Shown: positions 34,716 to 44,412, counted from the stretch's first letter. The stretch is 64,000 nt of DNA from Thalassospira sp. TSL5-1 (GCF_001907695.1 NZ_KV880638.1:1178882-1242881); one strand, 5' to 3'. The notes: a model not told the origin generated them from the sequence alone. Translations and numbers: made by a program.

Positions 34716-36590
34716 TCAGGTGCCGCTTTTGCCAAAGCTGCTTTCAAGCGCGGATTGCAGTGTTTTTATCACGTTAAAGGCATCCTTGAGGTGACTTCGC
34801 TCGAAGGCGGAAAGGCTTTCGGGATGTAAAAAGTTGTCGGGCCGTTGACCATCGCGAATTTGCGCGACCTGGTGTTTCAGGCGGGTAATGCTGATAAATT
34901 CATAGGCATCCATCAAATCGCGCGCGCCTTGCGCGCTGATCGAACTGGTATGCAGGGCGGCTTGCAGGCGGGCAGTGGTATTTACCGCCGCAATGCCATT
35001 GCCCAGCGCATGAATGCGGGCAATATCAACAATCGGCACCACGCCACTATGTTTCATATCCAGGGTGCGGTCATGCTCGCCCCCCCGGATCATGACAAAG
35101 TTGCGGAAAAACCCCAACGGCACCTGATGGCTTTGGGCATTGCCGACCATAAAGGCCAGGAAAATGCGGTTGCCCGATGCCATTGTTAAAATTTGGCGGT
35201 GCAATTGCTCATACAGGCTTGTTTTGCCATAAATCGGGCGCAGGTCAAACCAGACCGAACACAGCATTAAAGCCTTGGGTTCCGGGCTTTGGATCCAGGT
35301 GGTGAAATAACGCTGCCAGGTTGCCACTGACTGGCGCCATTTTTCGGTTTTCGCCATCATTTCGCCCGGGCAATATACATAGCCCGCGGTGTTTAGGCCA
35401 TCACAGACAAATTCCGCCAGATTGCGGAAATAGTCGCCATGTTGGGCGCTGTCATAGGCATCATCCAGCATCAGGCAGTTATCCTGGTCGGAAATGGCGG
35501 TTTGTTCCTGCCGTCCCTGTGAGCCACCAGCAAGCCACACATAGGGGACGGGTGGGGGGCCAAATTTCTGTTCGGCCAGTTCCAGCAATCGCGATGTTAC
35601 GGTATCGGCGAGCGTGGTCACGATATGCCCGGCATTTTGCGATGTCGCACCGGCATCAATCAACTGGCGTAACAGTTCGGGGATTTGCGCAATCACACCG
35701 GCCATATCGGCAGGATTGTCCATTTTGCTGATTTGCCCGGCCATATAAACCGCCGACAAAGACTGGCGCATTAACAGGTTGGTGGTGGTAATGACACCAA
35801 CGGGTGTGTCTGCGCCCGGGGCCACGACCGGCAAATGGCGGATATTATGCCGTGTCATGGTCAGCAGGGCATCAAAGGCATAGGCATCGGGGGCGATGGA
35901 AATGGGGTTGGGCGTCATGACGCGGGAAACCGGGGTGGCATAATCCAGCCCCTGGGCCACTACGCGGTTGCGCAGGTCGCGGTCGGTGACAATTCCGGCG
36001 ATTTTGCCAGCCTCGTCTGTCAGAAGCAGGCAGGAAACACGTTCTTTGTTCATATGCTGCCCGGTTTCGAGCAGGGTTGCGGTTTGCGGCAGGCTGACCA
36101 CATCACGGCCAATCAGGTCTTTGACCTGCAGGCTCATCAGTTTTAGCTGGTCTTCGTCGCGGGCCTCGGCCATTTGCATGCCGCCGCGCAACCGTGCTCC
36201 GCCCATTAATTCAAAGAAATAGGCAAATTGCGGGTGCTTGCCAGCCAGATCGTGAAAATCGCTTTCGGGCAGTTGGTAGACCAGGGTGTCTTCAATGGCC
36301 GTGATGCGGTTGGCGGCCTTGCCCCCGCGAAACATGGCGCGCACGCCAAAACATTCCCCTTCCGACAGGCGGGCGAGCAAATGGCCATCGGGCGATTGGG
36401 TTTCAACCGCACCGGTGCGCACAATATGCAAATGCAGACAGGTAATATCGGGTTGTAAAATGACCGACCCCTTGCGGAAATACCGTGCCGTCAGGCGCGC
36501 CGGGATCTGGTCCAGCGCACTGCCCGGCAGCAGGTCAAACGGGTGATGGGCTGCTAAAAAATCGCGAATGTCTTTTAACTCAAGGCTCAT
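34716..36590 (-). CDS. cyclic-nucleotide-binding, CBS-pair and DUF294 nucleotidyltransferase-like signalling protein, 624 aa
   Basis: Domain order: cNMP-binding-like beta barrel (about 12-125, GSVILQPD, then LSEGECFGVRAMF); CBS pair (about 150-280, CLLLTDEAGKIAGIVTDRDL in parts, then LPVVAPGADTPVGVITTTNL in parts); DUF294 nucleotidyltransferase domain with GGSQGRQEQTAISDQDN (about 350-367, G-G-S plus D-x-D as in GlnD); and DUF294 C-terminal helices. It resembles a GlnD-like regulator that could modify a partner in response to nucleotides. GGGGGAATGAC precedes ATG 36590. It lies next to the symporter, suggesting control of uptake or central carbon flux. Confidence 0.85.
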   Translation of the reverse strand: MSLELKDIRDFLAAHHPFDLLPGSALDQIPARLTARYFRKGSVILQPDITCLHLHIVRTGAVETQSPDGHLLARLSEGECFGVRAMFRGGKAANRITAIEDTLVYQLPESDFHDLAGKHPQFAYFFELMGGARLRGGMQMAEARDEDQLKLMSLQVKDLIGRDVVSLPQTATLLETGQHMNKERVSCLLLTDEAGKIAGIVTDRDLRNRVVAQGLDYATPVSRVMTPNPISIAPDAYAFDALLTMTRHNIRHLPVVAPGADTPVGVITTTNLLMRQSLSAVYMAGQISKMDNPADMAGVIAQIPELLRQLIDAGATSQNAGHIVTTLADTVTSRLLELAEQKFGPPPVPYVWLAGGSQGRQEQTAISDQDNCLMLDDAYDSAQHGDYFRNLAEFVCDGLNTAGYVYCPGEMMAKTEKWRQSVATWQRYFTTWIQSPEPKALMLCSVWFDLRPIYGKTSLYEQLHRQILTMASGNRIFLAFMVGNAQSHQVPLGFFRNFVMIRGGEHDRTLDMKHSGVVPIVDIARIHALGNGIAAVNTTARLQAALHTSSISAQGARDLMDAYEFISITRLKHQVAQIRDGQRPDNFLHPESLSAFERSHLKDAFNVIKTLQSALESSFGKSGT

Positions 36591-36668
36591 GTCATTCCCC
36601 CGCGTGCAAATGGGTCGGGTCGCGCGACCGACAATATCACGTTTCAATTGCACCAACCCTAACGCAAA

Positions 36669-36700
36669 GACCCCCGCATGTCTTTGACATCGCGAGGGTC
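36669..36700 (-). terminator. terminator after the symporter gene
   Basis: On the minus strand GACCCTCGCGATGTC pairs with GACATGCGGGGGTC across a 3-base loop and is followed by TTTGCGTT. It divides the symporter unit from the DUF294 gene. Confidence 0.7.
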
Positions 36701-36750
36701 CCTGTTCATTTTGGCCGAAATTTTTTCAACCAGAATGTGTGTCGCCGGTT

Positions 36751-38517
36751 TTAGTGGTCAACAGCTGCCCCGGCTCCTTTGGGGATACGGATTTGCTCGA
36801 CCATGTCCTGAATATGCAGTGGCGGTTCTTCCGTCATTTTGGAAACGGCAAAGGCCACAATGAAATTCAGCAACATGCCAACCGCACCAATGCCTTCCGG
36901 TGAAATGCCAAACAGCCAGTTTTCGGCGGTATTGGCAAGGAGCGGTGTGATGAACACACCCTTATAGGCCACGATATAGCCCATCGTGAAGACAAGCCCG
37001 GTCAGCATCCCGGCAATGGCGCCCTCGCGGTTCACCTTCTTGGAGAAAATCCCCATGATGATGACCGGGAACAGCGATGCTGCCGCCAGACCAAAGGCAA
37101 AGGCAACCACCTGTGCGACAAAGCCCGGCGGGTTATAGCCCAGATAGCCGGCAATGCCGATGGCAACGGCTGCGGCAATGCGGCCCGTCATCAGTTCCTG
37201 CTTTTCGGTCATATCGGGCGTAAAGGTGCCTTTCAAAAGGTCATGCGAGATGCTTGATGAAATCACCAAAAGCAGGCCCGCGGCGGTTGAAAGGGCCGCG
37301 GCAATACCCCCGGCAGCCACCAGTGCGATCACCCAGTTTGGAAGCTGGGCAATTTCCGGGTTGGCCAGCACCATGATATCGCGGTCGACCTTCAGTTCAT
37401 TGCCTTTCCAGCCATATTCGGCGGCCTTGGCGGCAAAGTCGGCATTGGCATCGTTGTAATACTGAATGCGGCCATCACCGTTTTTGTCTTCAAATCCCAA
37501 AAGGCCGGTGCTTTCCCAGCGTTTCATCCAGTCCGGGCGCTCTTCAAATACCAGGTTGCCATCGGGCGACCCTACCGGGCCGGTCTGCACCGTTTCGGTC
37601 AGGTTCAGGCGGGCCATTGCGCCCACAGCCGGGGCGGTGGTGTAAAGAATGGCAATGAAAACCAGCGCCCAACCGGCAGATGAGCGGGCATCACGCACCT
37701 TAGGTACGGTAAAGAAACGGACAATAACGTGCGGCAGGCCCGCCGTGCCGACCATCAGCGCCAGGGTAATGGCGAAAATGTCGATCGTGGATTTGTTGGT
37801 GGTGGTGTATTCTAGGAAACCCAGTTCGGTCACGACCTGGTTAAGGCGTTGCAGCATAAACTCGCCGGTCCCATTCACCGTGGAACCAAAGGCCAGCTGC
37901 GGGATCGGATTGCCGGTCAACTGAAAGGCAATGAAAATTGCCGGAACAGTATAGGCCACGATCAGCACGCAATATTGGGCCACCTGGGTATAGGTCACCC
38001 CCTTCATGCCACCCAGCACGGCATAGATGAACACAATGCCCATGCCAATGACCAGGCCGGTCAGAAGGTCTACTTCAAGAAAACGCGAAAACACAATGCC
38101 AACGCCGCGCATCTGGCCTGCGACATAGGTAAAGGAAATGAAGATCAGGCAGATAACCGCAACAATACGCGCCGTTTTTGAATAGAAACGGTCGCCAATA
38201 AATTCTGGTACGGTGAATTTGCCGTATTTACGCAAATAAGGTGCGAGCAACATCGCCAGCAGGCAGTAACCGCCCGTCCAGCCCATCAGATAAACCGAGC
38301 CACCATAGCCCAAGAAGGCAATCAGACCGGCCATTGAAATGAACGACGCCGCCGACATCCAGTCCGCCGCTGTTGCCATGCCGTTGACAACCGGGTTCAC
38401 CCCGGAGCCAGCCACATAAAATTCGCCAGTCGTGCTGGCCTTTGCCCAAATGGCAATACCGATATAAAGCGCGAAGCTTAAGCCCACAGCAATATATGTA
38501 AGGGTCGTAAGATCCAT
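36751..38517 (-). CDS. cation/acetate symporter-type sodium:solute symporter (SSS family), 588 aa
   Basis: ActP-like protein with about 13 membrane helices. Landmarks: FYVAGSGVNPVVNGMATAADWMSAASF in parts (Na+ site helix), YVAGQMRGVGIVFSRFLEVD in parts, GGMKGVTYTQVAQYCVLI, LPHVIVRFFTVPKVRDARSS in parts, AALSTAAGLLLVISSSISHD in parts. A hydrophilic insert between helices 8 and 9 contains EDKNGDGRIQYYND, an EF-hand-like loop. Substrate is likely acetate or another short monocarboxylate. GGGGAGC precedes ATG. It follows the DUF4212 gene by 36 bases and needs that partner. Confidence 0.88.
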   Translation of the reverse strand: MDLTTLTYIAVGLSFALYIGIAIWAKASTTGEFYVAGSGVNPVVNGMATAADWMSAASFISMAGLIAFLGYGGSVYLMGWTGGYCLLAMLLAPYLRKYGKFTVPEFIGDRFYSKTARIVAVICLIFISFTYVAGQMRGVGIVFSRFLEVDLLTGLVIGMGIVFIYAVLGGMKGVTYTQVAQYCVLIVAYTVPAIFIAFQLTGNPIPQLAFGSTVNGTGEFMLQRLNQVVTELGFLEYTTTNKSTIDIFAITLALMVGTAGLPHVIVRFFTVPKVRDARSSAGWALVFIAILYTTAPAVGAMARLNLTETVQTGPVGSPDGNLVFEERPDWMKRWESTGLLGFEDKNGDGRIQYYNDANADFAAKAAEYGWKGNELKVDRDIMVLANPEIAQLPNWVIALVAAGGIAAALSTAAGLLLVISSSISHDLLKGTFTPDMTEKQELMTGRIAAAVAIGIAGYLGYNPPGFVAQVVAFAFGLAAASLFPVIIMGIFSKKVNREGAIAGMLTGLVFTMGYIVAYKGVFITPLLANTAENWLFGISPEGIGAVGMLLNFIVAFAVSKMTEEPPLHIQDMVEQIRIPKGAGAAVDH

Positions 38518-38553
38518 TTAAATGCTCCCCAATACAAATTGGCCTGCGCGGGC

Positions 38554-38814
38554 CTATTCGTCTTCCCGGACGTTAAACTCACGATCCAGCTTGTTCATCT
38601 GCCAGACATAAACGAAGATCAGTGCCACAAAGACATAGATCGACCCTTGTTGGGCAAACCAGAAACCAAGCTGGAAACCGGCAATTGAAATCGTATTGAG
38701 GGCATCGACAAACAGAATGCCGCAGCCATAAGAGACAACAAACCAGATGACCAGTAGGGTCAGCACCAGTTTGACATTGCGTCTCCAGTATTCTGCGCCG
38801 GATTTGTCTTCCAT
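38554..38814 (-). CDS. DUF4212 small symporter subunit, 86 aa
   Basis: Two membrane helices (about 15-35 and 48-70) with the family pattern YWRRNVKLVLTLLVIWFVVSYG in parts, FVDALN, GFQLGFWFAQQGSIYVFV in parts, and a charged C-terminus ending VREDE. The family is nearly always upstream of an SSS symporter of the ActP/VC type, as here, and resembles YjcH. GGAAGGAG precedes the ATG. Confidence 0.9.
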   Translation of the reverse strand: MEDKSGAEYWRRNVKLVLTLLVIWFVVSYGCGILFVDALNTISIAGFQLGFWFAQQGSIYVFVALIFVYVWQMNKLDREFNVREDE

Positions 38815-39364
38815 TGCGCGTCTCCTTCCTCGGATATGAACCTTCCCGTGCCGGGTTGGGTAATATTGTTATTGATCACCCGGACTTTAGAAAAATGCAG
38901 TGCGTGATCGCGCTGGTTGCACGCTGCACCATCCAATTTTCCTAACAGCTTTGTGCCTTGACCATGAACTAACCCTTAGTCGAATAAATCTGCGGGTTAA
39001 TATGCTGCGTTAGAAAAAACATTTTTAAAACAGGGCGTTGATTGATTTTGGTGCGGGTCCTGACAGATCGGGATTCGACTAAAGTCTTGCCAGGTCAGGC
39101 GGGATAGAAGCCCCTTAAAGGCTTTTTCAGGCTGTGTGGTTGCACATTGCACGCTAAATGCCAGATCAGATAAACCTGTATTGCCGTTTGATCATCGACT
39201 GGATCATTAAAATGCTGCCATTGATTGGAACATGGCAGGTATCGGGTGTGAAATTGCCGGTTTTGGTTCTTTGCCGTTGTTTGTAAGGGGCAGCTCGGTT
39301 ACAAACGGCGCACAATATTTGCCCCGCAATTATGGGGCGCGGTTCATTTTGGATGGGGAATTTA
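38815..39364. promoter_or_regulatory. 550-base intergenic region with paired repeats between symporter and ettA
   Basis: No gene is evident. It must hold the promoters of DUF4212-symporter (left) and ettA (right). Two near-identical 16-mers, TGGTTGCACGCTGCAC (38914-38929) and TGGTTGCACATTGCAC (39137-39152), are direct repeats with an inner TGCAC-N2-TGCAC. TTAGTCGAAT (38976-38985) is answered by ATTCGACTAA (39073-39082), a perfect inverted pair. TAACCC/GGGTTA lies around 38970-38999. These look like regulator sites for the symporter. Confidence 0.5.
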
Positions 39365-41047
39365 ATGGCATCCTACCAGTATATTTACGTCATGAAGGAC
39401 CTGACCAAGATCCTTCCGGGTGGTCGCGAACTTTTCAAGGGCATTACGCTGTCCTTCCTGCCGGGCGTTAAAATCGGTGTTCTCGGGAATAACGGTGCCG
39501 GTAAATCGACGCTGCTTAAAATCATGGCAGGCATCGAAAAGGATTACGCCGGTGAAGCATGGCCGGCAGAGGGTGTGAATGTCGGCTACCTTGAACAGGA
39601 ACCGCAGTTGGACCCGGCAAAAGACGTTTTGGGCAACGTGATGGAAGGGTGCGGGCAGGTTGTTGACGATCTGGCGCGTTTCAACGACATCAGTGCAAAA
39701 TTCGCCGAACCGATGACCGACGATGAAATGAACGATCTGCTGGCCGAGCAGGGCGAGCTTCAGGAACGTATTGATGCCGCCAATGGCTGGGATCTGGAGC
39801 GGACGCTGGAAATCGCGATGGACGCCCTGCGTTGCCCGCCCAAAGATGCCGACGTGACCAAGCTTTCAGGTGGTGAACGCCGCCGTGTCGCACTTTGCCG
39901 TCTGCTTCTGGCCAAGCCGGACATTCTGCTGCTTGACGAACCGACCAACCACCTTGACGCTGAATCCGTTGCCTGGCTTGAACGTCACCTCGAGGACTAT
40001 CAAGGGACTGTTATTCTGGTTACCCACGATCGTTATTTCCTCGATAACGTGACCGGCTGGATCCTTGAGCTCGACCGTGGTCAGGGCATCCCGTATGAAG
40101 GCAACTATTCATCCTGGCTTGAACAGAAACAGAAGCGTCTGGCGCAGGAAGCCCGTCAGGAAGGCAGCCGTCAGAAGCAGCTGGCTTCGGAACTGGACTG
40201 GATTCGTCAGAACCCGAAAGGCCGTCAGGCGAAATCCAAGGCCCGTGTTCGCGCCTATGATGATCTTGTCGCCGAAGCCGCAAAGGCCGTACCGGATTCA
40301 ACCAAGATCGTTATTCCGGTGTCCGAGCGTCTGGGCAATGAAGTGATCACTGCCGAAGGCCTGACCAAGGCATTTGATGATAAACTTCTGTTTGAAAACC
40401 TTGATTTCCGCCTGCCGCCGGGGGGTATTGTTGGGGTGATCGGTCCGAACGGGGCGGGTAAAACTACGCTGTTTAAAATGCTGACCGGTGCTGACACCCC
40501 GGATGCCGGAACGCTGAAGATCGGTGAAACTGTCAAGATGGGCTATGTTGATCAGTCGCGTGATGCACTTGATCCGAACAAAACCGTCTGGCAGGAAGTG
40601 TCGGACGGGCTGGACGAGATCCTTTTGGGTAAACGTCCGATGAGCTCGCGGGCCTATGTGTCGCAGTTCGCCTTCAAAGGTGCCGACCAGCAGAAAAAAG
40701 TCGGTCAGCTTTCCGGTGGCGAGCGGAACCGCGTCCACCTTGCCAAGATGTTGAAATCGGGCGCAAACGTTCTGCTGCTTGACGAACCGACCAACGACCT
40801 TGACGTTGATACGTTGCGTGCCCTTGAAGAAGGTCTGCTGGAATTTGCCGGTTGTGCCGTGGTTATCTCGCACGATCGTTTCTTCCTTGACCGTATCGCC
40901 ACCCACATCCTGGCCTATGAAGGCAATTCGCATGTCGAATGGTTTGAAGGCAACTATCAGGAATATGAAGCCGATTACAAACGCCGTTACGGTGAAGAGG
41001 CCACCCGCCCGCACCGCATCAAATACAAACCGCTAACCCGCGGTTAA
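39365..41047 (+). CDS. ettA: energy-dependent translational throttle protein EttA (ABC-F), 560 aa
   Basis: Soluble tandem ABC-F ATPase. First nucleotide domain: [17 protein letters not shown] in parts, [16 protein letters not shown] in parts, [15 protein letters not shown]. The linker arm has the toe [15 protein letters not shown] in parts. Second domain: [17 protein letters not shown] in parts, [26 protein letters not shown]. Length equals E. coli EttA (555). It binds the ribosomal E site and gates the first peptide bonds by ATP/ADP ratio. ATG 39365 follows GGGGA; codon use here looks more optimised (many GTC/CTG/AAG) than in neighbours. A terminator follows. Confidence 0.95.
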   Translation: MASYQYIYVMKDLTKILPGGRELFKGITLSFLPGVKIGVLGNNGAGKSTLLKIMAGIEKDYAGEAWPAEGVNVGYLEQEPQLDPAKDVLGNVMEGCGQVVDDLARFNDISAKFAEPMTDDEMNDLLAEQGELQERIDAANGWDLERTLEIAMDALRCPPKDADVTKLSGGERRRVALCRLLLAKPDILLLDEPTNHLDAESVAWLERHLEDYQGTVILVTHDRYFLDNVTGWILELDRGQGIPYEGNYSSWLEQKQKRLAQEARQEGSRQKQLASELDWIRQNPKGRQAKSKARVRAYDDLVAEAAKAVPDSTKIVIPVSERLGNEVITAEGLTKAFDDKLLFENLDFRLPPGGIVGVIGPNGAGKTTLFKMLTGADTPDAGTLKIGETVKMGYVDQSRDALDPNKTVWQEVSDGLDEILLGKRPMSSRAYVSQFAFKGADQQKKVGQLSGGERNRVHLAKMLKSGANVLLLDEPTNDLDVDTLRALEEGLLEFAGCAVVISHDRFFLDRIATHILAYEGNSHVEWFEGNYQEYEADYKRRYGEEATRPHRIKYKPLTRG

Positions 41048-41079
41048 TCCGGGCGTTTATCGCGATTGCGACTTGATCA

Positions 41080-41113
41080 GGGCCATCCGGGAATTTCCGG
41101 GTGGCCCTTTTTT
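41080..41113 (+). terminator. terminator after ettA
   Basis: GGGCCATCCGG pairs with CCGGGTGGCCC (one G-U) across a 6-base loop and is followed by six T. Confidence 0.92.
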
Positions 41114-41198
41114 ATGGTCTGTAATGTATCGCGCCAAAAGAAAACGGCGGTCCGTCTGAACCGCCGTTTGATCAGGGGATTTCAGAACAGTGCCCGTC

Positions 41199-43667
41199 TT
41201 AGAAATTCCAGCTCGCCTTCAGCGTTGCTGTCTGGCTTTGATAACCAGCGCGTAATTCGCCATCATATTCCAGCCGAATATCGGTGCTGTCCGTTGCCGC
41301 CAGCGACAGGGCCGCGCCGATATGCACGCCGTCGGATGGCAGTCCTTCGGTTTCAACCGAATAGGCCGCCCCGCCGATTTGTCCGGTCGATGTCTGGGCG
41401 CTATCGGTATAGTCATGCACCCATGCTGCCGAAATTTCCGGGGTGAGTGTGCCATAGGCGGTATCAAACTGCCATTGTGCACGTGTGCCAAGTTCCTGGG
41501 TCACAACATCGCTGTTTTGCGCATCAACCGACAGGTTGGCCGATCCGGCCCCGGTTTCGTCATAGGACTCGTTGCGCGCATGAATCCAGCGCAGGCTGGC
41601 AAAGGGCGTAAGGGTGGTATTGGCGCCTACGGAAAAATCATACCCGGCCCGGGCGCGCGCCATATATTGCTGGCCGTCATAATCGGCACCGGCGGTTTGG
41701 CCGAGGAACGAGACATTGCGCTTTTGATCAAAATGGTTCCAGCCAAATCCGGCCTGTCCATCAAGGCTCAAACGGCCCAGTCGATAGGTGCTGTAGGCGG
41801 TGAGCTGATAGCTATCAAGGCGCTGGGTTGATCCGCTGGAATCGTTACTGCCATCGGTCCAGGATCGCAGCCAGCTAAGCGCGACACCGCCCAGCAGGTT
41901 CGGTGTGATCATATGGTCAAAGCCAGAGGTCAGGCCGAAACTTTTGCTGGTAAAGCCGTCATTATCCGAACTTCCGGCCAAATGGGATGATCCACCCAGG
42001 AACTGCCCCCACAGCGCGCTATGTGCGATGTCATTCCCGGCAGCCTTGCCCGCCCCGGCATGGGCCCCGCCATCACCGCCCATCACCAGTTGCTGGTGGG
42101 CATCTACCGCGCCCAGCACAATCGATGTTGCCTGGGCCGACATTTGCATGGTGTTGGCGGCATTGGCCGGGGCAAGCTGTTTGATGGCGGCCCCCTTTTG
42201 CTGTTCGGTGGGCAGGCTGTCAATCACGGCCAGAACGTTGCTTTGGAAGGCCTGCGCCTGGGCGGAGTTTCCGCCGTTAAGTCTGTCAAGCACACTGCCA
42301 AACGGGGAAGCAACCCCGCCTGTTGCCTGCCCGACCGGGCTGTATTTGTCCGGACCCTTTATCAGTGTCGCGACCAGATTGCCGCCATTTTCTTCGGTCG
42401 TGGCCGCAAGGCCGCGGGTGCCAGTGATGGAAACCGATGTAATGCTGGTACCGCCTCCTAAATCGCCCACACTGACAATGGTGTAGCTGTCACCCGCTTT
42501 GAGGTTGCTGCCCTGAAGGACCAGTGTGGTATTGCTGATATTGGCCTGCCCCGTCACATTCAGCACCCCATGCTGGCTATCGCTGGTGATGACGGAGACC
42601 AGCCCGCCGCCGGTTTGGGTATAATTGCCGGTGATGTTGATGGCATTGGAGAGCTTGATTGTCGCAGTATTGACCTGAACCTTGTTGCCGCCAATATTAA
42701 CGTTATCATTGAGCCAGATGTAGCCGTGGTCGAAGGTCAGATTGGCAGCAGTGTGAGTAATATTGCCAATGTCTGCGCTGCCCGTATTCCCGGATGCGCC
42801 GGTGAACAATCCGTATGAAGAATTTCCGCCGGAAATTGTTAATCCGGACCCGGACAGATTAGCGATTGCGCCCGCAATTTTACCGCTATTGGTAAGGGAA
42901 ACGATTTGCGTGCCGTTGGTAATCAAGAGGGTAGCAATTCCACCGGAGATGATTGTGCCGCCGTTATTCAGGCTATTGATTTTAGCACCAGCGTCTAACC
43001 GCATACCAATGAAATTGCCCGTGATTGTGCCGTTATTTGTAAGTGTTTCAACGGTGTTCGCGTTTAAGCGCAGTCCTATTTGAGCTTCAATCAAACCCGT
43101 GCTTTCGTTGGTAATGGTTTTTGTCGGACCAGAAGAATATATTCCAGTAGAGGTGTTTTTTATTGTTCCGCGATTGACAATACTGCCGACCGTCGCGGCA
43201 AAGGAAAGGCCACTCTGACCAGTTATTTGGCCGTTTGTATCGTTAATAAAAGAGGTTATGGACCCGTTGCCGATCATAACTGCCGCCGAACCTGATTTGA
43301 TTGTACCGGAGTTTGCGATCGTTCCGACGTCAACCGAATTCAAATTGATTGCAGCTTGGGTGGTCGAGGAGATCTCGCCAAGATTTGTAAGATTGCCTAA
43401 GGCATTTGCATGAGCATTAGTGGAGATAGCATTGCTGGTGACTGTGGTTGCAATAGTGCCGTTCGATCCAACCTCAATATTGCCGCCTGTCCAGGAAACA
43501 CAGTCTGACGTTCCGGAAATTACGGTATCAGAAGATACTGTGACGGGGGTACAGCTTTCTCCAGCCTGTGCTGATGGCATGAGCACAGGACACATTCCAA
43601 GAGCCGCCAGTGACGCCGATACCAGCAGGTTCACACGCATTTTTCCATTATACGCGAATCGTGCCAC
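41199..43667 (-). CDS. autotransporter (type V secretion) with beta-helix passenger and C-terminal beta-barrel, 822 aa
   Basis: Signal peptide MARFAYNGKMRVNLLVSASL ending PSAQA (about residue 35). Passenger (about 36-500) consists of repeated strands with a loose 22-28 residue pattern ending L-x-N-x-G-x-I (for example NLGEIS, NSGTIKSG, NRGTIKN, NNGTITG, NSGKIAG), a right-handed beta-helix. The autotransporter barrel is at about 550-822, with W-x2-F and alternating aromatic strands, ending KASWNF with terminal Phe as needed for BAM. A two-Cys loop (SCTPV ... DCVSW) caps the N-terminus. GTG 43667 is preceded by GGGGGAA; ATG 43640 is the alternative. Function is probably adhesion or surface display. 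Confidence 0.85.
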   Translation of the reverse strand: MARFAYNGKMRVNLLVSASLAALGMCPVLMPSAQAGESCTPVTVSSDTVISGTSDCVSWTGGNIEVGSNGTIATTVTSNAISTNAHANALGNLTNLGEISSTTQAAINLNSVDVGTIANSGTIKSGSAAVMIGNGSITSFINDTNGQITGQSGLSFAATVGSIVNRGTIKNTSTGIYSSGPTKTITNESTGLIEAQIGLRLNANTVETLTNNGTITGNFIGMRLDAGAKINSLNNGGTIISGGIATLLITNGTQIVSLTNSGKIAGAIANLSGSGLTISGGNSSYGLFTGASGNTGSADIGNITHTAANLTFDHGYIWLNDNVNIGGNKVQVNTATIKLSNAINITGNYTQTGGGLVSVITSDSQHGVLNVTGQANISNTTLVLQGSNLKAGDSYTIVSVGDLGGGTSITSVSITGTRGLAATTEENGGNLVATLIKGPDKYSPVGQATGGVASPFGSVLDRLNGGNSAQAQAFQSNVLAVIDSLPTEQQKGAAIKQLAPANAANTMQMSAQATSIVLGAVDAHQQLVMGGDGGAHAGAGKAAGNDIAHSALWGQFLGGSSHLAGSSDNDGFTSKSFGLTSGFDHMITPNLLGGVALSWLRSWTDGSNDSSGSTQRLDSYQLTAYSTYRLGRLSLDGQAGFGWNHFDQKRNVSFLGQTAGADYDGQQYMARARAGYDFSVGANTTLTPFASLRWIHARNESYDETGAGSANLSVDAQNSDVVTQELGTRAQWQFDTAYGTLTPEISAAWVHDYTDSAQTSTGQIGGAAYSVETEGLPSDGVHIGAALSLAATDSTDIRLEYDGELRAGYQSQTATLKASWNF

Positions 43668-43927
43668 GAAAATTTCCCCCGAAAATTGGACAGATTGCCG
43701 TTTTGCAGAGCGACCAGAATGCTGGCCGAATTCCCTCAAAAGAATAGCTTCCTAAACTTATGTGGACTGATTTGGAAATGCTCCAGAAAAATAATCTGAC
43801 AGATTCTGACAAATCAGGATCTGTTCGGTTTTGATCTGGAAGGTTTTCAGTTTTTACGGGTATTTGTCATTTTTACGCGAAATGACGTAATCTGTGATGC
43901 TGCTAATTGTTATATTTTGGGGAAAGA
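43668..43927. promoter_or_regulatory. intergenic region between the divergent autotransporter and HD-hydrolase genes
   Basis: AT-rich, no gene seen. CTGACAGATTCTGACA around 43797-43812 is a direct repeat of CTGACA with a 10-base period. GTCATTT (43866-43872) and AAATGAC (43880-43886) form a perfect 7-bp inverted repeat with a 7-base loop, 42 bases before the HD gene start. Either could be a regulator site. Confidence 0.4.
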
Positions 43928-44398
43928 ATGGTTTCGGTTATTCAGCAAATTAAGCAAGCCCGTGACTGGGCACGGCGTTTCCATGCAGGTCAGGTGGACA
44001 AGCTGGGCCGGGATTATATTGATCATGTTGCCGATGTAGCGAAGCGCGCCAGCGTGCATGGGCGTGAGGCGGAGATTGTCGCCTGGCTGCATGATATTGT
44101 CGAGGACACACCGGTTACGCTGGCCCAGATCGAAGAAACCTTCGGGGCGGCGATTCGTGAAGGTGTGGAAGGCATGACGCGGCGCGCAGGTGAGGATTAT
44201 TTTGACGATTACCTGCCCCGTTTGCAGCAAAACGCTTTGGCCCGTATTGTGAAACTGGCCGATATGCAGCACAACATGGCCAAGCTGGATGATTTGCGCG
44301 CCGTAAACCCGACGGATGCCAAGCGCCTTTCGGAAAAATATGCGCGGGCGATGGCGTTTTTAACCGGGCTTCCAATACAGAAAGGCCCGCAGGGATAA
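43928..44398 (+). CDS. HD-domain phosphohydrolase resembling the (p)ppGpp hydrolase domain of RelA/SpoT, 156 aa
   Basis: The metal-site pattern of SpoT-type hydrolases is present: H in ARRFHAGQVDKLGRDYIDHV in parts, HD in IVAWLHDIVEDTPVTL (HDxVEDT), and D in RIVKLADMQHNM. There is no synthetase domain or TGS/ACT, so this is a stand-alone small hydrolase. Likely substrates are (p)ppGpp or another nucleotide pyrophosphate. GGGGAAAGA precedes ATG 43928. Its 3' end overlaps a bidirectional terminator shared with mlaC. Confidence 0.82.
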   Translation: MVSVIQQIKQARDWARRFHAGQVDKLGRDYIDHVADVAKRASVHGREAEIVAWLHDIVEDTPVTLAQIEETFGAAIREGVEGMTRRAGEDYFDDYLPRLQQNALARIVKLADMQHNMAKLDDLRAVNPTDAKRLSEKYARAMAFLTGLPIQKGPQG

Positions 44399-44412
44399 AC
44401 CAGCGGGCCTTT
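44381..44412. terminator. bidirectional terminator between HD-hydrolase and mlaC genes
   Basis: AAAGGCCCGC and GCGGGCCTTT form a perfect 10-bp stem with a 12-base loop; A/T ends serve both strands. The left arm lies inside the last codons of the HD gene. Confidence 0.75.

Noticed and set aside
39232-39471. 79-codon frame overlapping the ettA start
   Set aside because: It overlaps ettA in another frame and has no clear ribosome site or similarity.
41199-43667. CRISPR or tandem DNA repeats in the autotransporter gene
   Set aside because: The repetition is at protein level (beta-helix strands) with diverged DNA; there are no identical spaced repeats.
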